A stretch of 64,000 bases of DNA from Candidatus Anstonella stagnisolia (GCA_902384585.1 CABMCJ010000004.1:1-64000); one strand, 5' to 3'; counted from the stretch's first letter, positions 39,062 to 48,427 are shown. Notes: a model not told the origin generated them from the letters alone. A program made the numbers and translations.

Positions 39062-40144
39062 ATGCACCCGGTATTAATACTAGATTCCACGCTGCGCGAG
39101 GGCGAGCAGGCGCCCAACGTGCGCTTTTCGCACGAGCAGGCAGTAAAAATCGCATCCGAGCTTGACTCTTTTGGCGTGGATTTCATAGAGGTTTCCCCAA
39201 TCGTGAGCGAGCGCTCAATGCAGATTACAAAAAGCATAATTGAAATGGGGCTAAAGTCAAATCCCATACTCCATGGGCGCGCAACAAAGGGCGACATAGA
39301 CAAGCTCCTCTCCTTTTCCCCAAACTGGGTTGCGCTTTACCTTTCCACTTCTGACGTGCATTTGGAGCATAAATTGCACATGTCACGCGAAATCGCAAAG
39401 CAGCGCGCAGTTGAAACAATTGAATATGCAAAATCGCACGGCTTGAAATTGCGCTTCACGTGCGAGGATGCATCAAGAACAGATGCAGCATACCTCGCAG
39501 AAATGGTGAAAGTTGCGACAGATGCAGGAGCGGACCGCATAAGCATCACTGACACAGTGGGCGCCCTCACGCCTTCACTTATGTTTTCCCTTGTGCAAGG
39601 CGTGCACACTGCAGTCCCGAAAGCAAACCTGGATGTGCACTGCCACAATGATTTGGGCCTTGCGCTTGCAAACTCGCTCGCAGGAGTGGAGGCGGGCGCA
39701 ACCTGCATACACACATGCATAAACGGTGCTGGCGAACGCGCGGGAATCCCAAAACTCGCAGAAGTTGCGCTTGCGCTCCAAGTGCTTTACGAGCAAAGAG
39801 GCGAGCTGAAAATAGAAAAGTTGCCTGAACTTTCCAAAATGTTCTCAAGCTTTACAGGCTTGCACAGCGATGTGTTTTCCCCGGTCGTCGGCGAGAACGT
39901 GTTTAGGCACAAGGGTGGCACGCACTTGGGCGCAGTCCTGCGCTCCGAAGGAAAGGCATACGAGGCATTTTCACCCGAATCAGTCGGAAGAAAGCGCCGC
40001 CTTGTGATAGGCGAATACTCAGGGAAAAACGTGCTTCGCTATCTATCAGGAGAATTGCATTTGGGTCTCACTGAAGAGCAGATAGAGCGCACGATTTCAC
40101 GCTTAAAAGAAAAGGAAGGCGACATCTTTGAATTTGAACTATGA
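39062..40144 (+). CDS. lysS: Homocitrate synthase (LeuA/NifV family)
   Basis: LDSTLREGEQAPNVRF, HGRATKGDIDKLL, DVHCHNDLGLALANSLAGVEAGA; in the LysW cluster. Confidence 0.85.
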   Translation: MHPVLILDSTLREGEQAPNVRFSHEQAVKIASELDSFGVDFIEVSPIVSERSMQITKSIIEMGLKSNPILHGRATKGDIDKLLSFSPNWVALYLSTSDVHLEHKLHMSREIAKQRAVETIEYAKSHGLKLRFTCEDASRTDAAYLAEMVKVATDAGADRISITDTVGALTPSLMFSLVQGVHTAVPKANLDVHCHNDLGLALANSLAGVEAGATCIHTCINGAGERAGIPKLAEVALALQVLYEQRGELKIEKLPELSKMFSSFTGLHSDVFSPVVGENVFRHKGGTHLGAVLRSEGKAYEAFSPESVGRKRRLVIGEYSGKNVLRYLSGELHLGLTEEQIERTISRLKEKEGDIFEFEL

Positions 40145-40203
40145 GCGCAATCGCGCGCAGGGAAAAAATGAGACATGTCTGAATTTGAGTTGTAGGTGAT
40201 AAT

Positions 40204-40464
40204 ATGGAAAATGCAATAAGTGTATTCATAGGCGCAACGTCCGACGAAAAAGTAAAGACAATAGACACTGTGCGCGAGCTTCTCAAAGTCCCGGGTGTGC
40301 AAAAGGTATGGGAGCTCACAGGTTCCCTGGATATTCTTGTGCTCGCCAGTTCCCCCTCAGTTGCGCAACTGAATTCCGTAGTGGAAGCGGTGCGCGCATG
40401 CAAGGGCGTAAGGAGCGAAACGACTTACCTTGTGCTTGACTCGCACGAAACCAAAAGCAAGTGA
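40204..40464 (+). CDS. Stand-alone Lrp/AsnC ligand-binding (RAM) domain protein
   Basis: 86 aa, VRELLKVPGVQKVWELTGSLDILVLASSPSVAQLNSVVEAVRACKGVRSETTYLVL; no HTH. Confidence 0.82.
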   Translation: MENAISVFIGATSDEKVKTIDTVRELLKVPGVQKVWELTGSLDILVLASSPSVAQLNSVVEAVRACKGVRSETTYLVLDSHETKSK

Positions 40465-40516
40465 AAAAGGTGCAAAATCCCAGGAGCAACCCTTGATTCA
40501 AAAAATAGGTGCAAAT

Positions 40517-41767
40517 ATGTCCGGTGAAACTCTCGTTCAAAAAATATTTTCCCAAAAAGCAGGCAGAAAGCTTGCAATTGGCGAGCTTGCAGTAGTTCCA
40601 GTAGACTACGTGCTTGCTCATGACACGACGTGCGCATGGGCAATAGACCCGTTCCACCATATTGCAAAGAAAGTTTTTGACCCCAAGAAGATTTTCCTTT
40701 TCTTTGACCATGCATTCCCTGCCCCAAATGTGCAGGCATCCTTGCTGCACACAAAAATATGCGGCTTTGCGCAGGAGCAGGGCATAAACATCTACACCGA
40801 TGGCGTGTGCCACCAGGTGATGGCAGAGCGCTTCACTTATCCAAATACATTCCTGCTTGGTGCAGACAGCCACACCCCAACCGGAGGCGGGATGGGCGCC
40901 ATTTGCATAGGCTTTGGCTCAACAGATGCCGCAGTTGCAATGGCAACAGGAAAAGCATGGGTGCGCGTTCCGGAAACAATACGCATAAACCTTGAGGGCA
41001 AGCTTCCCGCAGGCGTATACCCCAAAGATGTAATTCTCACAATCGCAAAGAAGCTTTCTTCAGAAGGTGCAAATTACAAGGTTGTCGAGTTTGCAGGCAG
41101 CGCAATAAAGGATTTTGACGTTCCCTCGCGCCTCACGCTTTGCAACATGTGTGCGGAAATAGGCGCAAAAACCGGTATTGTGCCTGCAGACTCGCAAACA
41201 GAAGCCTATCTTCGCTCCCAGAATCGTTACAAGCCCTTCAAAACAATTTCCTCAGATGCGGATGCGCACTTCGCAGAAACACACACGTTTGATATTTCAA
41301 AAATCGTTCCAACATTAGCCTGCCCGCCGGATATCGACCGGGACGTTCCCGTAACCGAAATAGAGGGCACGCCCATTACTCAGGTATTCCTTGGCTCATG
41401 CACGAATTGCAGGATAGAGGACCTTGAGGTTGCATACCGCATAATGAAGGGAAAGAAAATTTCACCCGGCTTGAAATTCATAGTAACCCCTGCAAGCAGG
41501 CAGGTGTACGAGCTTGCGCTTGAGAGAGGCTATCTAATGGAATTTTCAAAAATAGGCGCAATAATCGCCCCGCCTGGATGCGGCGCATGCCTGGGACGGC
41601 ATATGGGCGTGCTTGACGACAACGACGTGTGCGTGAGCACAAGCAACAGGAATTTCACTGGCAGGATGGGCTCGCCAAAAGCGAAAATATACCTTGCATC
41701 CCCCGCAACTGCGGCAGCAAGCGCGCTCGAAGGAAAAATTGCAGACCCAAGGAAATACCTAAAGTGA
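40517..41767 (+). CDS. Homoaconitase/3-isopropylmalate dehydratase large subunit
   Basis: GADSHTPTGGGMGAICIGFGSTDAA, FLGSCTNCRIEDLEVA, PPGCGACLGRHMGVL. Confidence 0.93.
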   Translation: MSGETLVQKIFSQKAGRKLAIGELAVVPVDYVLAHDTTCAWAIDPFHHIAKKVFDPKKIFLFFDHAFPAPNVQASLLHTKICGFAQEQGINIYTDGVCHQVMAERFTYPNTFLLGADSHTPTGGGMGAICIGFGSTDAAVAMATGKAWVRVPETIRINLEGKLPAGVYPKDVILTIAKKLSSEGANYKVVEFAGSAIKDFDVPSRLTLCNMCAEIGAKTGIVPADSQTEAYLRSQNRYKPFKTISSDADAHFAETHTFDISKIVPTLACPPDIDRDVPVTEIEGTPITQVFLGSCTNCRIEDLEVAYRIMKGKKISPGLKFIVTPASRQVYELALERGYLMEFSKIGAIIAPPGCGACLGRHMGVLDDNDVCVSTSNRNFTGRMGSPKAKIYLASPATAAASALEGKIADPRKYLK

Positions 41768-41776
41768 GTTGAGTTT

Positions 41777-42271
41777 ATGGGAAAAGTTTGGAAATTCGCA
41801 GACGCAATAAATACAGACCTCATCACGCCGGGCAGGTACAACATGACAATTGACCGCACAGAGCTAGGGAAAATTGCTTTCATAGAGCACCGCCCCGAAT
41901 ATGCAAAGCAAGTGAAGAAAGGGGATTTCATAGTTGCAGGGCGGAATTTTGGCTGCGGCTCCTCAAGGGAAACCGCAGTGTACGCTCTTCTTGCAAACGG
42001 GATTAGTGCAGTGGTTGCAAAATCCTATGCGCGCATATTCTACCGCAACGCAATAAACAACGGCTTGCTTTTGCTCATTGCTCCCGCAGATTTCATTGAC
42101 AAAACAGAAGACTCAGATACTATTGAGCTTACAAAAACAGAAATCCGCAACACAACAAAAAATATTTCAGCGCAGGTCTCAGTTCCGCCGCTCATGAAAA
42201 AAATCCGCGATGCAGGTGGCATACTCGAATTCCTGCAAACGCACAAAATAGAAGAGCTGGAGAAACCGTAG
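41777..42271 (+). CDS. Homoaconitase/3-isopropylmalate dehydratase small subunit
   Basis: GRNFGCGSSRETAVYALLANGISAVVAKSYARIFYRNAINNG. Confidence 0.93.
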   Translation: MGKVWKFADAINTDLITPGRYNMTIDRTELGKIAFIEHRPEYAKQVKKGDFIVAGRNFGCGSSRETAVYALLANGISAVVAKSYARIFYRNAINNGLLLLIAPADFIDKTEDSDTIELTKTEIRNTTKNISAQVSVPPLMKKIRDAGGILEFLQTHKIEELEKP

Positions 42272-42273
42272 TT

Positions 42274-43281
42274 ATGAAAAAAATAATGTACATTAACGGC
42301 GACGGAATAGGGCCAGAGCTTATGGCACATGCAAAGGAAATAGTGGATACGCTCGTTGATGTCCAATGGGTTGAAGGCGAGGCAGGCTATGAAACTTTCC
42401 AAAAATACGGCACATCTTTGCCAGAAGAAACAATCTCGCGCGCAAAAGAATGCGATGCAATCCTCTTTTGCGCAGTTACAACCCCGCCCAATATCCCAAA
42501 CTACAAGAGCGCAATCGTAACCTTGAGAAAAGAGCTTGATTTATACGCGAATTTGCGCCCGTTTGTCTCGCTTCCAAATGTGCCTTCCAATTACCCTCCG
42601 CTTCGCTTCACAATTGTGCGCGAGAATACCGAGGGCATGTATTCCGGTATAGAGGAAGCAGATGCAAACCGCGCGACTGCAACCCGCGTAATTACGAGAA
42701 AGGGAAGCGAGCGCATCGTGCGCTTTGCATTTGAATATGCAAAAAAAGCGGGTTTTGAAAAAGTTACATTGGTGCATAAAGCGAATGTTCTTCGCAAAAC
42801 AGACGGTCTATTCTTAGAAATCGGGCGTGCAGTTGCGGGAGAATACTCCTCAAAGATTGCAGTGGAAGACGCCCTTGTTGATTCAGTTGCAATGCGCCTT
42901 GTAAAATCTCCGCAGGACTTCCAGGTGATAGTTACTACAAACCTTTTCGGCGACATCCTTTCAGATGAGGCTTCCGCGCTCATAGGCGGACTGGGCGTTG
43001 CCCCTTCCGCAAACATCGGAGAAAAATATTCCCTTTTTGAGCCCGTGCACGGCTCTGCCCCAAAATATGCAGGCAAGAACGTTGCAAACCCCACCGGAAT
43101 GCTGCGCGCAACTTCCATGATGCTTGCGCATATAGGATTTGAGGCGGAAGCGACCCATCTTGAAAATGCGATTGTGCAATCTTACAAAAACAACGTGAAA
43201 ACAAAAGACGTTGGAGGCTCTGCAAGCACCTCCGAGATGGCAGAGGAAATAAAGAAGAATCTGAAAAATACAATTTGCTAA
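42274..43281 (+). CDS. Homoisocitrate/3-isopropylmalate dehydrogenase family
   Basis: INGDGIGPELM, LRKELDLYANLRP, VRENTEGMYSGIE, NLFGDILSDEASALIGGLGVAPSANIG. Confidence 0.9.
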   Translation: MKKIMYINGDGIGPELMAHAKEIVDTLVDVQWVEGEAGYETFQKYGTSLPEETISRAKECDAILFCAVTTPPNIPNYKSAIVTLRKELDLYANLRPFVSLPNVPSNYPPLRFTIVRENTEGMYSGIEEADANRATATRVITRKGSERIVRFAFEYAKKAGFEKVTLVHKANVLRKTDGLFLEIGRAVAGEYSSKIAVEDALVDSVAMRLVKSPQDFQVIVTTNLFGDILSDEASALIGGLGVAPSANIGEKYSLFEPVHGSAPKYAGKNVANPTGMLRATSMMLAHIGFEAEATHLENAIVQSYKNNVKTKDVGGSASTSEMAEEIKKNLKNTIC

Positions 43282-43898
43282 TTTTTTTCCCGTACCATTG
43301 ACGCAAGCAGTTTCCTCAAATACTGCCTTATGTGCTCCTCTTTCACTTCGCTTTTCACATGTATGCCACTTGCTTCAAGAAATTCTATCCTCTCCTTTTT
43401 GCGCTTTTCCCCGTGCCATTCTGCAAGTATTTCAAGCCTCTGCGCTTCCTGCAATTGCCTTTCCTTTGGGTATTCATCAGTCATTGCAATGCATTCGTAC
43501 TTTTTCCCTTCGAGCTTGTTCACGTAATTCCCAAGGTTAAGCGTAAGGAAAGTGAACGCAGTAAACCACGCAGCCCTCTTGTTCCCGTTGTTGAACGGAT
43601 GCTCGGACAATACTTTGAAAAAAAGCTCTTCGGATACAAAAATCGCGTTTTCCAGCGGGGTTTTCCTATAGGTCTTGTCGCGCAGCCTGCTTTCCAGCAT
43701 GGAAAGAACGCCGTCATACCTCAGGCTGTAGTCTATCCCGATGTCCGTAAGGGTTTTCGAATAGTCCATCATGCGCTTGTGCAAAAGCACAACACTCTTT
43801 TGCGTTGGAAGAAGAATGCCGTCCTTGCCAATTGCGATGCTTCTTGCAAGCTCAATTGCAAGCTCCTTTGCCTCATCTGTTACCGCTTCCTTTTCCAT
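43278..43898 (-). CDS. Fic/Doc-family protein (putative AMPylase/toxin)
   Basis: EHPFNNGNKRAAWFTAFTFL matches HPFx[DN]GNKR. Confidence 0.9.
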   Translation of the reverse strand: MEKEAVTDEAKELAIELARSIAIGKDGILLPTQKSVVLLHKRMMDYSKTLTDIGIDYSLRYDGVLSMLESRLRDKTYRKTPLENAIFVSEELFFKVLSEHPFNNGNKRAAWFTAFTFLTLNLGNYVNKLEGKKYECIAMTDEYPKERQLQEAQRLEILAEWHGEKRKKERIEFLEASGIHVKSEVKEEHIRQYLRKLLASMVREKN

Positions 43899-43906
43899 AA
43901 AACCCC

Positions 43907-44122
43907 TTAGCGGTTTGCCAGGTACTTTATCATTTCCTTATTGTTCTTTATGAGCTTCTCAGTAATCTTCTCGATGTCCTTCTCCACACTTGTGCTCTTC
44001 CTTTTCTTTTTTTCCATCCAAACCACTATGCAATAATCTCGCACCCGCCTCTTTATAATTCTCCCTTCCTCTCGATGCTTCCCTGCTTCCTTAACATTCT
44101 TACCAATTTTTGTTACATTCAT
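43907..44122 (-). CDS. Small basic protein upstream of fic; candidate antitoxin/regulator
   Basis: MNVTKIGKNVKEAGKHREEGRIIKRRVRDYCIVVWMEKKKRKSTSVEKDIEKITEKLIKNNKEMIKYLANR; stop 8 nt before the fic start. Confidence 0.55.
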   Translation of the reverse strand: MNVTKIGKNVKEAGKHREEGRIIKRRVRDYCIVVWMEKKKRKSTSVEKDIEKITEKLIKNNKEMIKYLANR

Positions 44123-44186
44123 AACACTAGTATTATTTAATGTTTTTGCCCCATTTACCTCACAAAAGCATAGAGAGGTTGATACA

Positions 44187-44351
44187 ATGGCAGAATGCCC
44201 AGAGTGCGCAGGCACAATAGCGATAAAAGAAGGCACAGAGGTAGGCGAGATACTTTCCTGCCCTGACTGCGGAAGCAAGCTTGAAGTGCGCTCGCTCAAT
44301 CCAGTGCAGCTTGAGAAGGCACCCGAAGTGCAGGAGGACTGGGGCGAATAA
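44187..44351 (+). CDS. lysW: LysW amino-group carrier protein
   Basis: 54 aa (missed by ORF track): MAECPECAGTIAIKEGTEVGEILSCPDCGSKLEVRSLNPVQLEKAPEVQEDWGE; two CPxC pairs and terminal EDWGE. Confidence 0.97.
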   Translation: MAECPECAGTIAIKEGTEVGEILSCPDCGSKLEVRSLNPVQLEKAPEVQEDWGE

Positions 44352-44353
44352 AC

Positions 44354-45205
44354 ATGAGATTCGGCTTAATCTACACAATTATCACCCCTGAAAACAAGCT
44401 TCTCATTGAAGAGGGAAAAAAGCAGGGAGTGGAGTTCGAGCGAATCAGCGACAGCGAAGCGCTTTTGCCAATCACACATGTGCAAAAGGACGCACCCGAA
44501 GTAATATTGCAGCGCTCAAGCTCTTTCACCCGCACGCTTTACTCCACGCACTACTTTGAGCAGTGCGGCTCCCGCGTAATAAATTCGCTTCGCGCGCAGC
44601 AAATATGCGGCGACAAGGCATATTCTTCCACAATGCTCGCAAAGGCAGGAGTCCCAACCCCGCGCACATACGTTGCCTTCACTGCTGAAAGCGCACTCAA
44701 GGCTGTCGAGAAACTTGGTTATCCGTGCGTGATAAAGCCCACAGTGGGCTCCTGGGCGCGCATGGTAAACCGCCTGAACGACCGCGATTCCGCAGAGGCT
44801 GTGATAGAGTCCCGCGAAGTAATGGGCTCTGCCTGGCAGCAAATTTACTATTTGCAGGAGCACATTGAGAAGCCTGGGCGGGATATCCGCGCATTCGTAA
44901 TAGGGGACGAAGTCGTGTGCGCAATCTACCGCATTTCAACCGAGAAATCCGGCTGGCTCACAAATACTGGAAGGGGCGGCAAGGCAGAGAATTGCCCCAT
45001 TACTCCTGAGCTTCGTGAAATAATCCTCAAGGCTGCAAAAATTACGGACGAGGGAATTTACGGCGTGGATGTGATGGAATCCAAGAATGGCTTTGTTGTG
45101 CACGAAATAAACCACACAACAGAATTCCGGAACTCCAGCGCACCAACGGGCGTGAACATTCCAGCAAAAATGATAACCTGGCTGAAGAAACAATCCAAAC
45201 GGTGA
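44354..45205 (+). CDS. lysX: LysW-alpha-aminoadipate (or -glutamate) ligase, RimK-like ATP-grasp
   Basis: VIKPTVGSWARMVNRLNDRDSAEAVIESREVMGS, SGWLTNTGRGGKAENCPI, EINHTTEFRNS; directly follows lysW. Confidence 0.93.
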   Translation: MRFGLIYTIITPENKLLIEEGKKQGVEFERISDSEALLPITHVQKDAPEVILQRSSSFTRTLYSTHYFEQCGSRVINSLRAQQICGDKAYSSTMLAKAGVPTPRTYVAFTAESALKAVEKLGYPCVIKPTVGSWARMVNRLNDRDSAEAVIESREVMGSAWQQIYYLQEHIEKPGRDIRAFVIGDEVVCAIYRISTEKSGWLTNTGRGGKAENCPITPELREIILKAAKITDEGIYGVDVMESKNGFVVHEINHTTEFRNSSAPTGVNIPAKMITWLKKQSKR

Positions 45206-45209
45206 AAAC

Positions 45210-46274
45210 ATGACTCAAAAAATCCGTGCATCCATAATCGGCGCTTCCGGCTACACCGGAGGGGACATCATGAGAATCCTTCTCATGCACCCCAACGTGG
45301 AGCTCAAGAGCCTTACTTCGGAAAGGTTTGCAGGAATCCCGGTTACAAAACTGAATCCAAATTTGCGCAGCTTTACGCAACTCGCCTTCACTTCGGTAAA
45401 GGAAATAAGGCCCGAAGAGAACGACGTGATTTTCCTGTGCGTTCCGCATGAAAAGGCGCAAGAGTATGTTGCAAACTACTGGAAAAACTATCCGCACCTG
45501 AAAATAATTGACCTCTCTGCAGACTTCCGCATACATGACCAGAAGACTTACGAACATTACTACTGCCCGCACAAGCACCCAGAGCTTCTCAAAGAGGCAG
45601 TGTACGGATTGCCCGAAGTGCACCGCGAGCAAATAAAGAAAGCAAGGCTCGTTGCATGTCCCGGCTGTTTGCCTACGAGCACTATCCTGCCTCTTTACCC
45701 AGTTGTAAAAGCAGGGCTCATAGACCTCTCCCACCTCGTAGTGGATAGCAAAATAGGCTCTGCAGCAGCAGGAGCGAGTTTTGACATCTCAACTCATCAT
45801 CCGGAAAGGCAAGGAGTTGTGCGCGCATACAAGCCAAGCGGGCACCGCCACATTGCGGAAATGGAGCAGGAGCTAACCGAGGCGGCAGGCGTGCCTGTAA
45901 AAGTTTCCTTCTCCCCTCACGGCGTTGAAATGGTGCGCGGAATTTTCACAACTGTGCATGCATTCCTTAACAAGCCCGTAAAGGACGTTGACATGTGGAA
46001 GCTCTACCGCGCAGCATACGGAACTTCCCCATTCATCCGAATCGTAAAGGACAAGGAAACACTTTACCGCTATCCAGAACCCAAAATGGTTGCAGGCACG
46101 AACTTTGCGGACATAGGCTGGGAAATAGACGAGCACGCAAATCGCATAATACTAATGAGCTCAATAGACAACCTCATCAAGGGCAGCGGGGGTCAGGCAA
46201 CGCAGTGCATGAACCTCATGTTCGGGCTGGATGAGAAGACGGGGATGTGGCAGCCCGGCTTGCACCCATACTAG
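45210..46274 (+). CDS. lysY: LysW-aminoadipyl phosphate reductase (ArgC family)
   Basis: IIGASGYTGGDIMRILLMHPNVE, ACPGCLPTSTILPLYPVV, GSGGQATQCMNLMFGLDEKTG. Confidence 0.94.
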   Translation: MTQKIRASIIGASGYTGGDIMRILLMHPNVELKSLTSERFAGIPVTKLNPNLRSFTQLAFTSVKEIRPEENDVIFLCVPHEKAQEYVANYWKNYPHLKIIDLSADFRIHDQKTYEHYYCPHKHPELLKEAVYGLPEVHREQIKKARLVACPGCLPTSTILPLYPVVKAGLIDLSHLVVDSKIGSAAAGASFDISTHHPERQGVVRAYKPSGHRHIAEMEQELTEAAGVPVKVSFSPHGVEMVRGIFTTVHAFLNKPVKDVDMWKLYRAAYGTSPFIRIVKDKETLYRYPEPKMVAGTNFADIGWEIDEHANRIILMSSIDNLIKGSGGQATQCMNLMFGLDEKTGMWQPGLHPY

Positions 46275-46316
46275 CGAAAAGCCGGGCATGCATCCTTACT
46301 AGAATCTGGTGTTGTT

Positions 46317-47141
46317 ATGCAAGAAAAACCAATCCTCATAATCAAAGTAGGCGGCAGCATTGCAAGCACGCCGGACTTAATCGCGCAAGACCTCGCATCC
46401 TTGCACTCCCGATACTCAATAGTAGTTGTGCACGGATGCAGCGCGCAAATGAACGAGTTGTACGATAAGTTTGGGATTAAGCCTGCTTTCATCACTTCAC
46501 CAACAGGCTTCAAGTCTCGCTACACAAACGCGGACACAATACGCGTGTACAACCTTGCAATCCACAACGCAAGCACGAGCATCATACTCGCGCTACAAAA
46601 AGTCGGCGTGAATGCAGTAGGGCTTTCGGGCTTTGACGGCAAAGCAGTAGTCGGAAAGCAAAAAATAGTCACTTCTGTTGATGAAACCGGCAAGCAAAAG
46701 CTCATCCGCGACGATTTCACCGGCAAAATAGAGAAAATAAATGGAGAGTTGCTGAAAACACTGCTCAATGCGGGCTACACACCCGTAGTCGGCGCGCTTG
46801 CAATGGGCGAGCCTGCGCAGCCGCTCAACATAGATGGGGACCGCTTGGCAGCAGCAGTTGGCGCGGAATTGCACGCGAACATCATGATCTCACTCACGGA
46901 TGTTGACGGATATTACAGGAATTTCCCCAACGACCTTGTAGCAACGCTAAATCGCGAGGAGCTCAAAACCGCAATAGAAAATGCGGGCGGCGGAAAGGCA
47001 AGCGGGGGCATGAAGAAAAAGCTCTTTGCATGCGCAGAAGCCCTTGATGGCGGCGTGCATGAGGTAATAATTGGAAACGGGACAGTTCCAAGCCCCATAA
47101 GCAGGTTGCTTGAAGGAAAAGGGACGCACTGCAAGAAATAG
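46317..47141 (+). CDS. lysZ: LysW-aminoadipate kinase (ArgB family)
   Basis: IIKVGGSIAS, NIDGDRLAAAVGAELHA, GGGKASGGMKKKLFACAEALDGGVHEVIIGNG. Confidence 0.93.
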   Translation: MQEKPILIIKVGGSIASTPDLIAQDLASLHSRYSIVVVHGCSAQMNELYDKFGIKPAFITSPTGFKSRYTNADTIRVYNLAIHNASTSIILALQKVGVNAVGLSGFDGKAVVGKQKIVTSVDETGKQKLIRDDFTGKIEKINGELLKTLLNAGYTPVVGALAMGEPAQPLNIDGDRLAAAVGAELHANIMISLTDVDGYYRNFPNDLVATLNREELKTAIENAGGGKASGGMKKKLFACAEALDGGVHEVIIGNGTVPSPISRLLEGKGTHCKK

Positions 47142-47215
47142 GTAAAAGCTTTTTTCAGGCAGTGGGCATCTGCTCATTCTTAATCTTTTTATATTTTTGG
47201 CAACTAAATACCAGC

Positions 47216-48328
47216 ATGCATATCCGCAATCCTAACCCAGGCCAACTCAAGGTTCTTGCAGTGGTGGGCACAAGGCCGAACATAATAAAGCACATGGTGG
47301 TCCAGCGGGCATTTGCCTCCAGGCACCCGGAGGTCGAGCTGAAACTTGTGCATACCGGCCAGCACTCAGAGCCAAACATGTCAGGCATTTTTTTCCAAGA
47401 GTTCAAGCTTCCGCCTCCTGATTACCAATTTTTAGTTTCAAATCCCTCCCCAATACGCCACATAGGGGAAATAATGTGGCAGATGGAAAGGGTGCTTGCG
47501 ATTGAAAAGCCGGATACAACTATAGTCTATGGCGACGTGAATTCCACTCCGGCTGCAGCATGGGCGTCTGCAAGGAAAGGCATTCCAATAACATACATTG
47601 AAGGGGGCATCCGAAATCCCGACGGCCTCCAGAACCATGAGGAAATAAACCGCAGGTTGACAAGCTCCATTTCCCATCTTGTTTTTCCCCCAACAGAAGA
47701 AACGCGCCTGAATCTCTTGAAGGAGAATTTCCCGCCGGAGCGCGTCTTCTTATACGGAGACACGGTATGCGATGCCCTGCATTATGCGCTGGGGGAATTG
47801 CAAATAACCGCAACAGAAGGAGATTATGTCTTTGCGGCTTTTCATCGCCACGAGGATATGGGCGCACCAGGGCAGTTGAGAGGCATTCTCGAAGCCCTTA
47901 TAGAATCCGGCAAGAGAATAAAGTTCCTCATGCATCCAAGCACTGAAAAAAAGCTTAAGGGAGAGGGGCTTTATCAAATGCTTGAGGAAAACTGCAATTT
48001 TGAGCTCATACCGCCGCAAGGATTCTTTGATTTTGTCCGCATTCTGGCTGGCGCAGGCAAGGTCCTTACTGACGGGGGAGGGACAAGGCGCCAGGCATAC
48101 ATGCTGGGGAAGCCAACTATAATATTGGACGGCTCAATCTACTTGCCGGAAATAGTCAAAACCGGCTGGGGCATTGTAACGGGCACGGCAAAGGAGAAAA
48201 TCCTGGCTGCAATTAAAACATTCGACCCGCGCAAAAAGCCAAGGCCCGCACTCTTCGGTGATGGGCATGCAGCAGAAAAAATTGTTGATAAGATAGTGGA
48301 AATCTATAACCTGCGCCGGAATCCATAA
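47216..48328 (+). CDS. UDP-N-acetylglucosamine 2-epimerase (WecB-like)
   Basis: VVGTRPNIIKHMVV, HTGQHSEPNMSGIFF, VYGDVNSTPAAAWASARKGIPITYIEGGIR. Confidence 0.93.
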   Translation: MHIRNPNPGQLKVLAVVGTRPNIIKHMVVQRAFASRHPEVELKLVHTGQHSEPNMSGIFFQEFKLPPPDYQFLVSNPSPIRHIGEIMWQMERVLAIEKPDTTIVYGDVNSTPAAAWASARKGIPITYIEGGIRNPDGLQNHEEINRRLTSSISHLVFPPTEETRLNLLKENFPPERVFLYGDTVCDALHYALGELQITATEGDYVFAAFHRHEDMGAPGQLRGILEALIESGKRIKFLMHPSTEKKLKGEGLYQMLEENCNFELIPPQGFFDFVRILAGAGKVLTDGGGTRRQAYMLGKPTIILDGSIYLPEIVKTGWGIVTGTAKEKILAAIKTFDPRKKPRPALFGDGHAAEKIVDKIVEIYNLRRNP

Positions 48329-48427
48329 ATTTATCTGCCTGGCAGTTCTACAAATTAACATTCTTCCTTCTTTTTGTTAATCCCTTAACATCATTATTAT
48401 TTATAGTTTTCTTCCCAACTTCTCTCT

